Shown piece by piece: positions 34,501-45,192 of a stretch of DNA of 64,000 bases. Below the pieces are notes generated by a model. That model had not been told where the DNA came from and did no database searches. It was given only the letters and a program-made list of their open reading frames with translations. The DNA is from Paragorgia papillata (lineage: Eukaryota > Cnidaria > Anthozoa > Scleralcyonacea > Coralliidae). A program made the translations under genes and the position numbers. The stretch spans positions 7,447,501 to 7,511,500 of the forward strand of contig JAWNZC010000351.1 in assembly GCA_035771165.1 (NCBI GenBank), given 5' to 3'. The first letter of the stretch is position 1. Each line of letters begins with the position of its first letter.

Positions 34501-35688
34501 ATTACTTTAAGATTAATTTTCTTGGTAAGTATAGTACAGTGTATGGCAATACACTGAATATGCCATACACTGAATAATTACAATACACTCTATAATTTAT
34601 AATTAATATAATACACTTTATAATAATAATATAATACACTCTAAAATAGTTAACTCTATAATTAAAGTACAATAGACTCTTTAATTTTTCTCTCGCTTAT
34701 ACAGTATACCAGGCAATTTCACTTGTCAAGGGGAGACCATCGTCCGAGCAGAAATAGTTTAAGCCATAACATATCAAATATTAATCATCTTCTCCAAACA
34801 TACAAGAAAAACACATTTATACGTACCTCCCACGACATACAGAAGTCCTACGTTGGATTTCCTTGGTCTTGTCCGAATGCTTTGCATTTGAGCACGTCTT
34901 TCGGGTAATAAGTGATACTTCATGGCTTCTAAAAGCAGTTCCTTTCCTTGCTCGCTAAGGGTAAAAATAGGAGACCTTTCCACACGGTCTGTAAGCAACT
35001 GACAGTTCATCAATGGAAGACGAATGTTCTGAAGCAAATTTGTTATGAACGGCTTCCTTTTCTCAATGTCAAACTGTACCCACCTCTCCATTGAAGCAAA
35101 TACCTCTTCCTCCGTATTCACGTTCAAATCGTCGCTCGCGAACAATTCTACGAGCTGGTCGCCGTTAATCATTGGAAATTCCTTACTTTCAATCACCTGA
35201 AGAAAATTCTCTTTCGTGAACTTATCGGCCGTCGAGAAAAGGTCATCACAACCATGAGCCTCGGCAAAAGCTCGTATCCCTAAACAGTTAGTTGAGTGGA
35301 GATGTTGCTTCATGAATTCACAACATTGTTCCCTCACTGTTCCCACCTGTAGCAGACAAGCAACGCTGAGTAAATTCTCTACGTTATCTACTCGAATCTC
35401 AAGGTCTGCTGTGTAAGCGTAATCTACAATAATGGCCAAGGCGTCTGGGTCAACGTCTCTTATATGTATCACATCCTGAACAGTTTCAGCCAAATCGCCG
35501 TTAAACATAGCATCGAAATAGTCACTAAAGCCCGCCATAATAACGCGATGGGCTCGTATCCTTTTATCCCCTGCCACCAAAGTAACATCGCAAAGTTGTG
35601 AATTACTTCTGAAGGTTTCCATTCTCTTGAATGTAGATAACAAGTCTTGCTGGCAAGAATAACGCAGTATGTCGTTTCCCTCATCCAT
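25167..35688 (-). CDS. KLHL5-like: BTB-BACK-kelch protein, KLHL1/4/5 type
   Basis: Four exons on the minus strand: 34827-35688, 31115-31439, 26470-26669, 25167-25516. Junction phases agree, giving 578 residues plus stop. Order: BTB (about 30-140, [18 protein letters not shown]), BACK (about 145-245), linker [10 protein letters not shown] and TRPRKSNVG, then six kelch blades ([34 protein letters not shown] and others). The blade sequences and the LLPERR linker closely resemble animal KLHL1/4/5; the specific paralogue cannot be decided. Known members bind CUL3 through BTB-BACK and present substrates held by the kelch propeller; this role is inferred here. The start is the first ATG after an in-frame TAG upstream; an additional 5' noncoding exon is possible. 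Exon 2 has a TAGCAG tandem acceptor. A kelch Trp is replaced by Arg in exon 2 (HTKERTAV). Confidence 0.93.
25593..25840. mobile_element. TA-flanked foldback MITE in KLHL intron 3
   Basis: A 248-bp element with arms of about 60 bp: GGCCATTTTCAAAATCACAT and the matching ATGTGATTTTGAAAATGGTC, plus inner ATACATGTATATTATTCTGG against CCAGCATAATATATGTAT. TA flanks both ends. Confidence 0.8.
26053..26374. mobile_element. Long TTAA-flanked foldback in KLHL intron 3
   Basis: Flanked by TTAA; starts AGTGCCTATGTCATCCTCAG and ends CTGAGGATGACATTGGCACT. The two arms pair over roughly 145 bases with few mismatches around a loop near 26193-26220. The unspliced KLHL transcript should fold into a long hairpin here. 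Confidence 0.85.
26470..26669 (-). CDS. KLHL exon 3: kelch blades
   Basis: Encodes [32 protein letters not shown] and [11 protein letters not shown], ending CGAGGAG|GTATAT. Acceptor is GTGTTAG. It lies beside the long foldback at 26053-26374 in the following intron. Confidence 0.92.
26812..27117. repeat. Two adjacent foldbacks
   Basis: About 26812-26969: TAACCGAGCGGGACTAATTG pairs with the inverse near 26950-26968. About 26980-27117: GAGAAGCCGTTTTTTATCTG and TTTGAAAACACC pair with GGTGTTTTCAAATCAGATAA and AACGGC. In KLHL intron 2. Confidence 0.7.
27479..27545. repeat. Short palindrome
   Basis: AACAATTATACCAT and AGTCGTATATGA pair with CATATACGAC and ATGGTATAATTGTT, a hairpin of about 67 bases in KLHL intron 2. 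Confidence 0.75.
27546..30969. other. KLHL intron 2, no additional gene seen
   Basis: AT-rich intron DNA with scattered short repeats. No splice-supported coding exon was recognised on either strand. Confidence 0.6.
30970..31031. mobile_element. Solo end of the CAGTCGTT MITE family
   Basis: Only the right terminal repeat (GACGGGCGGTGTACACGCTT through AACGACTG) and a little subterminal sequence remain, 84 bases from KLHL exon 2. See 9781-10012 for the complete form. Confidence 0.8.
31115..31439 (-). CDS. KLHL exon 2: kelch blades
   Basis: Encodes the first blades: [62 protein letters not shown]. Acceptor is TTATAG-CAG; use of the first AG would add one Ala codon. Donor is AAAG|GTACCT. The next exon completes the split Arg codon (VERYDP). 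Confidence 0.92.
31484..31568. repeat. Short foldback
   Basis: CCAGAGGTTTTCTCTC pairs with GAGAAAACCTCTGG across about 50 bases, just upstream of KLHL exon 2 in its intron. Confidence 0.75.
32390..32556. repeat. Foldback in KLHL intron 1
   Basis: AACAAATAGATTCCATTT and TTGTTGTCTGTTCAGTTATA pair with TATAACTGAACAGACAACAG and AAATGGAATCTATTTGTT. Arms are about 65 bases. Confidence 0.78.
33190..33895. mobile_element. CAGTGCTTTCAATGA element, copy 1
   Basis: Starts CAGTGCTTTCAATGA and ends TCATTGAAAGCACTG. GTTGTT occurs immediately outside each end, a possible 6-base duplication. Inner GGATCGCGCTCGCC motifs recur inverted at the right end. Copy 2 at 41837-42633 is very similar. hAT-like ends, but the duplication length is atypical. 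Confidence 0.75.
34827..35688 (-). CDS. KLHL exon 1: BTB and BACK domains
   Basis: ATG at 35688 starts [11 protein letters not shown]. The open frame continues 22 codons upstream without ATG to a TAG. BTB signatures are [25 protein letters not shown] and AMFNGDL; BACK shows [14 protein letters not shown] and [13 protein letters not shown]. The exon ends GTGGGAG|GTACGT at the first kelch strand. Confidence 0.93.
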
Positions 35689-36073
35689 GAGCCACCTTGC
35701 TACGAAACCCACTATAGCTTTGTGTTCTTTTGTCAAGAGTTGTTTCAAGAACACATTGGTGAGCTAATTCACCTCGACCTCTTTTCACTGTACCATTTTA
35801 TAAATCACAAAAAAAACTCACACTGCATATTTTCAGAATCACCAAAGTGAATGTAATTATCGATCCAAACAATGCTAGATGACCGTGAGGAGCCCGGAAC
35901 TAGCGCTATTGGGTGAACGTGATGTCATCAAAATATAATAAGTTTAGCAAATAAATAATCAACGTCTATCTTGAATTATAGAATTATCGCCATGAAAACT
36001 TTCAGCTGAATTTGGTAATTCTAAATTTTCTTGAACTCCCAAGTCCCCGGCTCTGTCTACTCTACATCCCTAA

Positions 36074-36330
36074 AGGCGTTACACACTTTACACGTCACCT
36101 AGATTTCATTTTCTTGCGCAACTTGCGTCGCGATGTCACAAAATGTTGTTGCAAAATTAGAAACTAAACTAACTTTTCATGCAACTTGAAATCTGGAATA
36201 CCAGTTGCGTGAGGCGGTAAGGGAATGTCACACGCAAAAATTGCGTCCGTGCAAGTGTGCAACTTGATCAGGTTCTCTCTTTTTTGCGACGCTATACTAG
36301 TTGCACAAGAAAAGGCGACGTGTAACAGCC
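36074..36330. mobile_element. TAA-flanked MITE
   Basis: Ends AGGCGTTACACACTTTACAC and the inverse of GGCTGTTACACGTCGCC, TAA on both sides. Repeated TTGC(A)CAACTTG motifs lie inside. Located just upstream of the KLHL start. Confidence 0.65.
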
Positions 36331-36397
36331 TAAGTTCTAACAGAACCTTAAAGGGCACTGAACTAACCGAGAAACTTTTTGTGAGTTTTACATCAGT

Positions 36398-36422
36398 GTT
36401 ATATATATATATATATATATAC
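36398..36422. repeat. (TA)n microsatellite
   Basis: About 11 TA units. Confidence 0.9.
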
Positions 36423-37145
36423 AGTGAGAAAACAGTAAGCACTTGCTGAAGAACCTAGAGTTTAATGGACCTTTCCGCATGAAGTGCGTCGATAACGCGT
36501 TGACTGCATCTAAACTTCACAAGTCTTACAAAAGAACAAATCATGTAAAACGTTATTTTATAAATTATTATACAGTTACAAAAGCTTCTCACGACTCACG
36601 TTGTAGATATACTTATCAGTTTATATGTTCTAATTGTATTTTGGTCAAAATCTGCTATAGCACAACCTTTTGCGCTAGCACATTTTGGCCAAGCCATCAT
36701 ATATAGCATACTTATTTATAAAATAGGTTGCGTCTTACGCACGCTGTGATTGGTCAATTACCGTCTTTATATCAGGCTATGCAAACACGGTTGTGAAGTC
36801 ACAGCAAATTTCTTAGCCTTATTTCATAAAAGAAATAGAAAATGGATGTCCTGTGTTCACCTGATGCAAACACTCGAGTGAGTTTGGGAGAATTCGAAAG
36901 TACTTATGTAAATCCTCGCCTACGGCATGAGTTCACATAAACTTTAGAATTCTCCAAACGGAACTAACTCTCGTGTTTGCATCAGACTATATAAACATGG
37001 GTATATAAACACATATATAGCTAGAGTTTCGCTGGATAAAACGATGACTGTCATTGGTTGGCCATGGTTTGTGGTCACATGACCTTAGCTAAATTTCAAT
37101 GTAGACCGAGCGGGCAACAATAGACCTTTCCGCATGAAGTGAATG

Positions 37146-37342
37146 CAGGGGCGTAGGAACCGGGAGAAAGAGGGAGCATGTGCCCCGACTTTGTCATAAA
37201 GTGCCCTTTTTGCGGACGAAAAGTGCCCTTTTTTTATAAAACATGTGTCTCAAGTGTCCTTTTGAAGTCCTACCAGGCCTCCCAAACAAAATGCCCTTTC
37301 AAGCTGTGCCCCTCCAACATCAGCTTGCTTCCTACGCCACAG
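37146..37342. mobile_element. hAT-type MITE with 8-bp target duplication
   Basis: 197 bp, starts CAGGGGCGTAGGAAC and ends TTCCTACGCCACAG, flanked by AGTGAATG at 37138-37145 and 37343-37350. No ORF of its own. Confidence 0.85.
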
Positions 37343-37907
37343 AGTGAATGCATCATGTGATCCTTGTTGACAAATCTGATTGGCTAATGTCCAAAGTCAG
37401 TGTCCGAAGTTTTGAATGTCCGAAGTTTTGCGAGGGCCAATCAAATCTTTCAACGCGTTATCCACGCACTTCGTGCGGTAAGGTCTACTGAGAACTTATT
37501 GCCCAGTCGGCAGTCGGTCAATAATATTGCAATTGTTGCTCGCCAGAACTTTGAACTCTTCACGGTATCCTATAAACAAAAGCTTGTTTGGTACAAAAAA
37601 GATTATTTATAGGTCTTCAAACTCAAAGCATGTGTGAAGATTAACTGAAGAAATGTATTGCTGTTCTTTTGTTCTGAGACTCATATTTGCATGTTTAGTT
37701 GAAGTGAAATTACGAAGCCAGGCGTTTTTTGGTAAGTCGTTCAGTTTGTTTTTTGTGTACTTTCCCTTGATAACCGTCGAAATTATTCAGCGAAACTCAA
37801 GCTATATAACAAAGCACCTAATGTCTGATCCCTCGGGAAACATTTAGTTTTGTTTTCTCTCGAGGTTCGATGTTTCCCTCGATGTTTCCCTCGTGTCGGG
37901 AAACATG

Positions 37908-38312
37908 CCCTGGCCCAACCTCGTCCCCAGGGCCATTTGTAGGGAACTGGGCCAAGATGGCGAATCAGTAAAATAAAATGGCGGGAACAAATGGCCCTGA
38001 TGGAGGCTAGCTCAAAATGCGCAGTATATTGCGCATTTTATTAACTAGAACTCAGTTCTTTACACAGTAATTATACCTAATTACACCTAATTATTGCATG
38101 GTTTAAAATATAATTTCCCGTGCCGTGTGCAGGAACAACCGACAAGGTCAAAATACAATTTAAAAAAAAAAAAGCAAAATCAAACCGTCTGATTTACGCC
38201 ATAAGCTCTTGACCAATCAGAGGCTGAGATAGCCTGGCCTCCACCAGGGCCATTTGTTCCCGCCATCTTGACCCAGTTCCCATCTTGGCCCTGCGTACGA
38301 GGTTGACCCTGG
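37908..38312. repeat. Inverted repeat pair
   Basis: Segments around CCCAGGGCCATTTG (about 37928) and CCAGGGCCATTTGTTCCCGCC (about 38244) occur with inverted relatives (GGCGGGAACAAATGGCCC at about 37980), giving nested hairpins. Probable MITE remnant. Confidence 0.55.
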
Positions 38313-38478
38313 CCCAGAGGTTTTGGAAGTTGTCCGCCAAAAATTTGGGGGTTTGGAGAACTGATCTCTATAAAATCAGTGATTTGGAGGCTGTACCCCC
38401 GCAATATTTGACGCGGATCTCCGCCAAAACGAGCTATCCGCCATATTTGAAAAAGGTAAGAGAGATAATATTGCAATT

Positions 38479-38716
38479 TGGCACCTAAGCGTGTACACCG
38501 CCCGTCAAAACATGTTCTAAATTTAAGCCAAAGTTAACCGTTTGGAAATCAACACCGTGGGATTCGCGAGACGTGATTGACTAAGGGCCCATTCATGTGA
38601 CAATAATACATTGGTTCAATGAAAACCTAATACGTTTCCAAGGTAAACAGTTAACTTTGACGTTGATATAAAACATGTTTTGACGGGCGGTGTACACGCT
38701 TAGGTGCCAACGACTG
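38479..38716. mobile_element. CAGTCGTT MITE family, left-truncated copy
   Basis: Matches 9781-10012 from GGCACCTAAGCGTG onward; the outer left bases are missing. The right end AACGACTG|TA is intact. Confidence 0.85.
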
Positions 38717-38782
38717 TAGAGAGATAAGAGAGGATAATAGAGAGATCCCTCTGGTGTTTCGCGCACGAATTTGTTATTCTTT

Positions 38783-38831
38783 GACCCTGACCCTGATCCC
38801 AACCCCAATCCTAACCTCCTAACCCTAACCC
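38783..38831. repeat. Degenerate CCCTAA-like tract
   Basis: CCCTGA, CCCAA, CCTAAC and CCCTAAC steps, ending with two CCCTAAC-like units. It resembles interstitial telomere repeat (animal TTAGGG), but only the last units are exact. Confidence 0.5.
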
Positions 38832-39056
38832 ACATTCAAAAAACTAATACATATCCTGCTTGAAGTACTACAGTATTGTATATGCATACCGCTGTGCACA
38901 GAGAGAATCACCTGACCGGAGTCAGCATCATTTGAGTGATTGAGTCAGCATCACATGACGATTTAATATTGCAATATAATTTTTATATTGTGACGAAAAA
39001 AGCTGCAAATCATCGAGGTTTAAGCATCTAAAAACATTGCAAGATTGCAGTGGAAA

Positions 39057-39677
39057 ATGTCAAGTAAACCGTCCCTACTTAAAGTTGTTCTTCTAGGCGA
39101 TGGAGGTGTAGGCAAATCGTCCCTAATGAACCGGTTTGTGAGTGATAAGTTTGATAGTCAGTCGTTTCATACGATTGGTGTCGAGTTCTTGAACAAGGAC
39201 GTTGCCGTTGAAAGTGGCACGTTTACGCTTCAAATATGGGATACAGCCGGCCAAGAACGTTTCAAAAGTTTGAGAACGCCGTTTTATCGCGGATCAGACA
39301 TTTGTCTTCTCGTCTTTGCTGTGGACGACCGTCAAAGTTTGGCTAATCTTACTCTATGGAGGAAGGAGTTTCTTTATTACGCTGACGTTAAGGACCCTGA
39401 GAACTTCCCATTTCTTGTACTTGGTAATAAGGTGGACGTGGATGAGCGCTTGGTAAGCGAGGAAGATGCTTTGGCATGGTGTCGGACAAATGGCGAAGTG
39501 CCCTATTACGAAACAAGTGCCAAAGACAACACGAATGTGGACCTTGTTTTTAGCTCGTCGGTGGAAAGACATTTGGAGTTGGAGAAAAAGTTAGATAAAC
39601 AAATGAAGAACATTGCGCCTGAAGGAGTGAACCTTTCGAATCATGAAAAGTCCAAGAAGGATTCGTCCTGCTGTTAG
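39057..39677 (+). CDS. RAB9: RAB9-like small GTPase
   Basis: An uninterrupted 206-residue frame from the first ATG (MSSKPSLLKVV). Motifs: P-loop GDGGVGKS 14-21, switch I FHTIGVEF with Thr39, switch II WDTAGQE 61-67 with Gln66, NKVD 124-127, ETSAK 152-156, and a C-terminal CC pair (205-206) for geranylgeranylation. The blocks FLNKD, LRTPFYRGSD and FLYYADVK match RAB9 far better than RAB7. RAB9 works on late endosomes in recycling to the trans-Golgi; that role is inferred by family. Length is within the family range. The coding sequence has no introns; a spliced 5' leader cannot be excluded. All nucleotide-binding residues are intact, so this does not look like a dead retrocopy. Confidence 0.96.
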   Translation: MSSKPSLLKVVLLGDGGVGKSSLMNRFVSDKFDSQSFHTIGVEFLNKDVAVESGTFTLQIWDTAGQERFKSLRTPFYRGSDICLLVFAVDDRQSLANLTLWRKEFLYYADVKDPENFPFLVLGNKVDVDERLVSEEDALAWCRTNGEVPYYETSAKDNTNVDLVFSSSVERHLELEKKLDKQMKNIAPEGVNLSNHEKSKKDSSCC

Positions 39678-41836
39678 TGTACTGTGTAGTTTAAAAGTTA
39701 CTGGTGAAGGGTGATGATATGAAATAATTACAACTCGAAATACATTGTGATGACTGAAGTGTGTAGACCTGTAGTGGCAGGTGCACCCCCCAGAGCTGCC
39801 ACATGTACCTATTTCATCATAGTTCCAGTCCAGTGGGGTCTACAAAGTTTGAATTAAAATCAGATTGTTTAGCACAATGGGGGGGTGGTGATTATTGTTG
39901 CACAACCCTAAAATATGTAGTCTATTTTCAATATCATGTGATGTGACTCACTGCAGTAATTAGAAGGGCAAAAATTCCAATGTAATGTTGATAACAGGGG
40001 CTGGTTGTACGAAGCTGGATAGCCTATCTGGTGGATAAATCCTAGTGAGTGAACACAGATTCCAAAACTTCAGATCTTATATCCAAATCCCAAAAAGTGG
40101 GTTAAAAAACTAGCTATTGCACATTAAACAGTGAGTTCTGGTTCTCAATTTTATTTGCAAGCAATATCAATGCGTGTCTGTTTTCAGTGTAATGATTTCT
40201 GTACTATAAACCATACTGCAAAATTTATGCCTAATCATGCACACTTGGACTCCCTGTGGAAGCTCTTGCTTGTGTAATATCGACAACACTTGCAACTCCA
40301 CGGTTAGCCTCCGCAGGCAACTCTGTGCTTCCCAGTTCCCACTTTGCGAACAATATTGTTTTGGCCGAACCAGAGCAAGAAATAAGAGCATTGGCCAAGC
40401 CAAACAAATAATACTGCGATTTTCAGTTGAGCTTAGAGACCGTGGAATGTACTTATGTAGATGACTTCGTGTTAATGCTGGGAAATAATGTTGCTTAATA
40501 TTGTGTTATTTTGTTTGTGTTGTTATTTCCTGGTGGGAATTTACACTCCAGGTTAAAGATTGCTGTTGCAAGCACTGCTTGCATCCCCAAATAGACCGGT
40601 CCTTTACGGGAAAGTAACCACTGCTAGTCAGAACGTCTCAGCCAATAAGAACACGCCACATCACCGGAAGTAGCGTTTAAGAATGATAACTGTTATGTGA
40701 GTTCTGTGTACGACCTTTACTAGTCGTAAAGTGCCAAAGTTTCTCATCAACTTGAAATTCAAAATATGCGTTTTCCTTTATATTTCACCTCTTGCTGACC
40801 TTGTATATATACTTAGCTTATTTTCTGTTTGTAATTTAGGATTTTGAATTTTCTTATCTCACCGTTGACCGTTGCAATTGTAATATAACACTAGTTATTT
40901 TAATCCTATTTCACCATCACCTTGTATATATATAGCTAGAAGGTACCGTAGATATTTAATTCTAGTCACTTGGTCTGATGATGACTTTGTAATACAGGCC
41001 AAATATCACCGTTTCATTTGTCGTTTTCTTTTAGCTCATATTTTGAATTTCAAGATGGTTATTTTTGGTTTATGCTTTCAAATTGTCGGCTGGATGTGGT
41101 TTTTGGACTATATCTTAGGGCTAGCCCAAATTTTTGAATGCATACGTGCAATATTTAGCAACTTGGCAACGTAACCTACTAATATTTTGTTGAATATTGT
41201 CAAAAAAGGGGATATTTTCGAAACGGAAACTGAGGAGAAGAAGACAAAATAAAGTGACAAATACAAATAGTTCTTAACGTGCATCACAACAATCCCATTT
41301 GGAGAAATTCGATTAATCGTGTGTAATCCCTTTTAATAAGTATACAATACGTAGTTTTCACCATAGTTAATAAAAAATAAACATGGTTTGGAAGCTCGAC
41401 AAAAGTTGTTTTATGTTTTTGTTCAGGTTTATGGAAATTTGTGCACTTTCACAGTTACTGAACATATTGTGTTTTCTGTATAATGAAGCAATCATCCAAT
41501 AAAAACATTTGTGTTTAATCGCCTAATCGTACATGTTTAAATATTAATAAAGCTAAAAGGATTTGTGCACCTTTAGGTACCTTTCAACATGAGTCATAGT
41601 TCGATAGTTAACCACTTTGAAGAGTTTAGTTTCTATTGTTTAGAAGAGTTTAGAAGAGTTTATTGAAGAGTTTAGTTTCTATTGTTTAGTTTCTATTAAC
41701 TACGTTTTCACCCTATGCCATCAATTTCTTTTCAATTTTTGTTTTGAATATTCTTTTCAATTTCGTTTATTGTATTAGCTTTTGTATATTTTCAAATAGA
41801 ATTTAAAAAGCTGAAAATGACGTCAAAGGTCACTCG
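39678..41836. other. Downstream of RAB9, no further gene seen
   Basis: Probably contains the RAB9 3' untranslated region. AATAAA occurs at 41248-41253 and several later places. A partial MITE end (GGCTGGTTGTACGAAGC) lies at about 40000, related to 59449-59689, and a GCCTCCGCAGGCAACTC fragment at about 40310 is related to 58047-58174. Tandem GAAGAGTTTAGTTTCTATTG units lie at about 41618-41695. Confidence 0.55.
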
Positions 41837-42633
41837 CAGTGCTTTCAATGAATAAAATACGCCAGCGCGATGGATCGCGCTCGCCAGAGCAGATTTCATA
41901 ACTGAGCAGCGCGATTTGGTTTTTCTTGAAAAACAGCGCCGGTTTATGTTGATGACTTCCTGTTACATTTCCTGGGTCAATTTTAACAGTCTATTATATC
42001 ATAAAAATGAACTTCAAACCAATGTTTTAAGTGTCATTTGTGGTTTTCATCTGCACAACTAGCATAAAGTTTGAGATTTTGTAGTGTTTATCCCGATATT
42101 GCCGCGCCGGAACATGCAGCGGACGTCCCCGTGAGCAAACGAACGCTATTTTGCATTTCGCCGATTTCGGCTAGTCTTTTAATAATACGAATATCAATTA
42201 AACAATATGCAGCAAGACAATACAGTACGTCACTGGAGAGTGCAGTTAGCCTGCCACTAGAAACAAACTAAAAATATTTAATATCTAAACCCGTTAATTT
42301 AATAAAACCAAGAACAATTTATCTCCCTGTGATGCCATAATTCGTAAATATGCGTGCATAAAGTTGTTCAAAACCACGCCGCCGGTTTATTGATTTGTTT
42401 TTATAAGCTAGACTGTATACTCCTGCACAGAGTAAACAAGAGATATTCCATTATTTTCATATTATATACAACTGAGCATTTATTTACTCCATTTCTAGGC
42501 AGTGGAAGATAATCTGCGAGCGCATTTTATGACAAATTAATTATCTGCCAGCGCGATCAATCGCGCTGGCAGAACGAACTTGGGAGCGTGTGGGCGAGCG
42601 CGAGCGCGATCGCGCTCGCCTCATTGAAAGCAC
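41837..42633. mobile_element. CAGTGCTTTCAATGA element, copy 2
   Basis: Closely matches 33190-33895, with about 80 additional bases near 42065-42150. Ends CAGTGCTTTCAATGA and TCATTGAAAGCAC. The target duplication is not clear. Frames with Arg-Ser repeats at both copies come from the GC-rich terminal region. Confidence 0.75.
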
Positions 42634-42862
42634 CTTAGGTGGGAAATGACGTACTCTGCATGCACTTATTAAGGCTCGGTTACACAGGCGGTTTTTGCTG
42701 ACTTTTCTCTTTCTGACTGATGCGATCAAATAGATTGACTTAAAGTGGTTATAAATCCATGTCCTATATTCACGAATTTATTGGTTAGGATTAGGGTGTG
42801 TGTTGGGGTCAGGCTTTCATGAAGTACCTGGGTTATTTAGGACATGGAATTATTACCCTTAA

Positions 42863-43334
42863 AGTGCCTATGAAACGAAAATTAAAGTTTCTCTTATTTG
42901 AAAGAACACTTAAAATGATAGAGTAACATCTTTTGCAGTTTTTCGTTTCCTTGCTTTGTTGTTGAGATTTTTCAGTTTGTTTGATGTAAATGTCACATAT
43001 TGCAACGTCACACGTGCATAATGAGTTATCGAATCTTTGCATGCTATTGTCAAATATAATCACTTGAAAATCTACATGTTTAGTGTTACGTTCTGGACGA
43101 AACACACGCACATGCTTCCCTCAAATTATTTTGGTTTGATAATAGCAAAGATATAACTTTTTTCAATAATTACTCATTATGCACATGTGACGTTAAAATG
43201 TTTAATTTGCATATATATCAAACTGAAATATCTCAAGAACGAAGCAAGGAAACAAAAAAATTCAAAAGATGTTACTCTATCATTTTAAGTGTTCTTTCAA
43301 ATAAGACAGACTTAATTTTCGTTTCATAGGCACG
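42863..43334. mobile_element. TTAA-flanked MITE, complete copy
   Basis: TTAA|AGTGCCTATGAAACGAAAAT on the left and ATTTTCGTTTCATAGGCACG|TTAA on the right. Long inverted arms with ACACTTAAAATGATAGAGTA. 472 bp. Confidence 0.85.
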
Positions 43335-43676
43335 TTAAAACTATAGTGGTTCAATACATTCGTAAGACATCCATTCAATCACATGCGTCAGAGTGAGAAA
43401 AATCGCGCGTACTTTAAAAGGGCCGTATATACACGTGTAAAAATCACTATTCTACTCAACCCATTCGTGTAATTGTCATAGGAAATTTCATGGTATACAG
43501 TTAATCACCTGTATCTTTCAAGTAGGCTGCGCTTTATATAATGCTACTCATAATAATTAGCATGCATGATAAAGCATTCAAGTTATTTGGCCATGGTTCA
43601 CTCTTCCCATAATTCTTTGCAAACATGCGTTTACTGCACTACAAAATGTGTAATGAGGTCAAAGTTTGTACGTTAA

Positions 43677-44155
43677 AGTGCCTATGGACACTTAAAATGA
43701 CGTCAGACGACAGAGTAACATCTTGCAGTTTTTCGTTTCCTTGCTTCGTTGTTAAGATATTTTACGTTGTGCGATATACAAATTAAACATATTGACGTCA
43801 CATGTGCATTAAAGGCTTGTCGGAGGTTATATTGCGCTCCATCGTGATGACGTCACTATTTAGGTTTGTCCGCTTTTACCCATAATTGTTGCAGCCCGAA
43901 CAATAGATGCCTCATTTGCAATCATTTTAAAGTCAATTTTGGTTTGTTTGTCCGCATTTTGTGCTATAAATAGCAGCTCGACGGTACGCTATTTGGTTTG
44001 ATAATGCACACCTGACGTCAAAATGTTTAATTTCCATGTGAACCAACCTGAAATATCTCAACAACGAAGCAAGGAAACGAAAAACCGCAAAAGATGTTAC
44101 TTGGTCATTTTAAGTATTCTTTCAAATAAGACTTAATTTTCGTTTCATAGGCACT
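43677..44155. mobile_element. TTAA-flanked MITE, rearranged copy
   Basis: TTAA|AGTGCCTATG and CATAGGCACT|TTAA borders. The left arm lacks the bases between CTATG and GACACTTAAAATG, and an unrelated segment occupies about 43810-43990. Confidence 0.8.
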
Positions 44156-44159
44156 TTAA

Positions 44160-45190
44160 ACATTTGGTGGCACAGGTTAGTATGCATGCTTGCAAAGATT
44201 TATGCATAGGAAAGTGAACAATCCTCTTTTACATGCCATTGTCTTGTCCTATTTACAAGATAGTTGTTGGCCGACTATACTGTAAAACCCGTTTTGTACG
44301 GTAACACATGCAGTACACGGAAACCGAGTCGGAATATCATGCTAGGGGCCATCTTATACAACCGCTAAAACAGGTAAAAAAGTAACTGCATGTGATAGTG
44401 TGTTTTGGACACGATTGACATGGACGACAGGACGGTAGTATACGTGATACAACTAATATATATATATGAAAGCATATTTTTCATTGTTTTGGGAAATTAG
44501 CCATTGCGCACCAAATCTTAGGGCTATCTCAAATTTTCTAAATTTAGTAAGAATCTATTTTAAACTTCCCTCGTTTATAACCAGTTCGCCACCATGGATT
44601 TTTCCACAAAATTGGTGAAATCGTATCTCGGGTTTTACTATATTTTTTTTCAAATTTTGTTACAGTATTAGTTTTGTTATGGACTGTTATGTTATTATTG
44701 TTATATCGGTCGCCATATGATTTTTATACTTTCTGGTTAAAAGTGAATTTTGGTCTCTGTCGTTTTAGCCAACGCAGATCTGAAAAGAATGCCGTGTATC
44801 TAAATAACCACTAAAAAGTATAAAACAAGCGCACACGGTTTTGTACGATTACTATTCAAGATTGAAAATATGGTATGCAGGAAATTTTTTAAAGTTAAAC
44901 AGCAATATCAATAATCTGAAAAATCGCCCATCCCCCTAGCTAAAATTGCCAAATTTTGTACAGTGTGCAGTAGTTGCTAAAAATACAGTGATAGTCTGTA
45001 TTCACTTCTTATTTCTTTTCCCGGGTACACAGGATTTCTTAGTTATTTTACGCGCTTTTGGGTAGAGATTTACATTTCTTTGAGGTGGAATTAAAAACTA
45101 AAATCATTAGCAAACAACGTTAAATAGATTTATACGGTAGTCTTTGTCTGTATTACCTTTCATCTACGCGAGAAAACGCACCACGTCTCT
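44160..45190. other. No gene or readable element
   Basis: AT-rich spacer with a short TATATA tract near 44457. Nothing supported. Confidence 0.5.
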
Positions 45191-45192
45191 TA

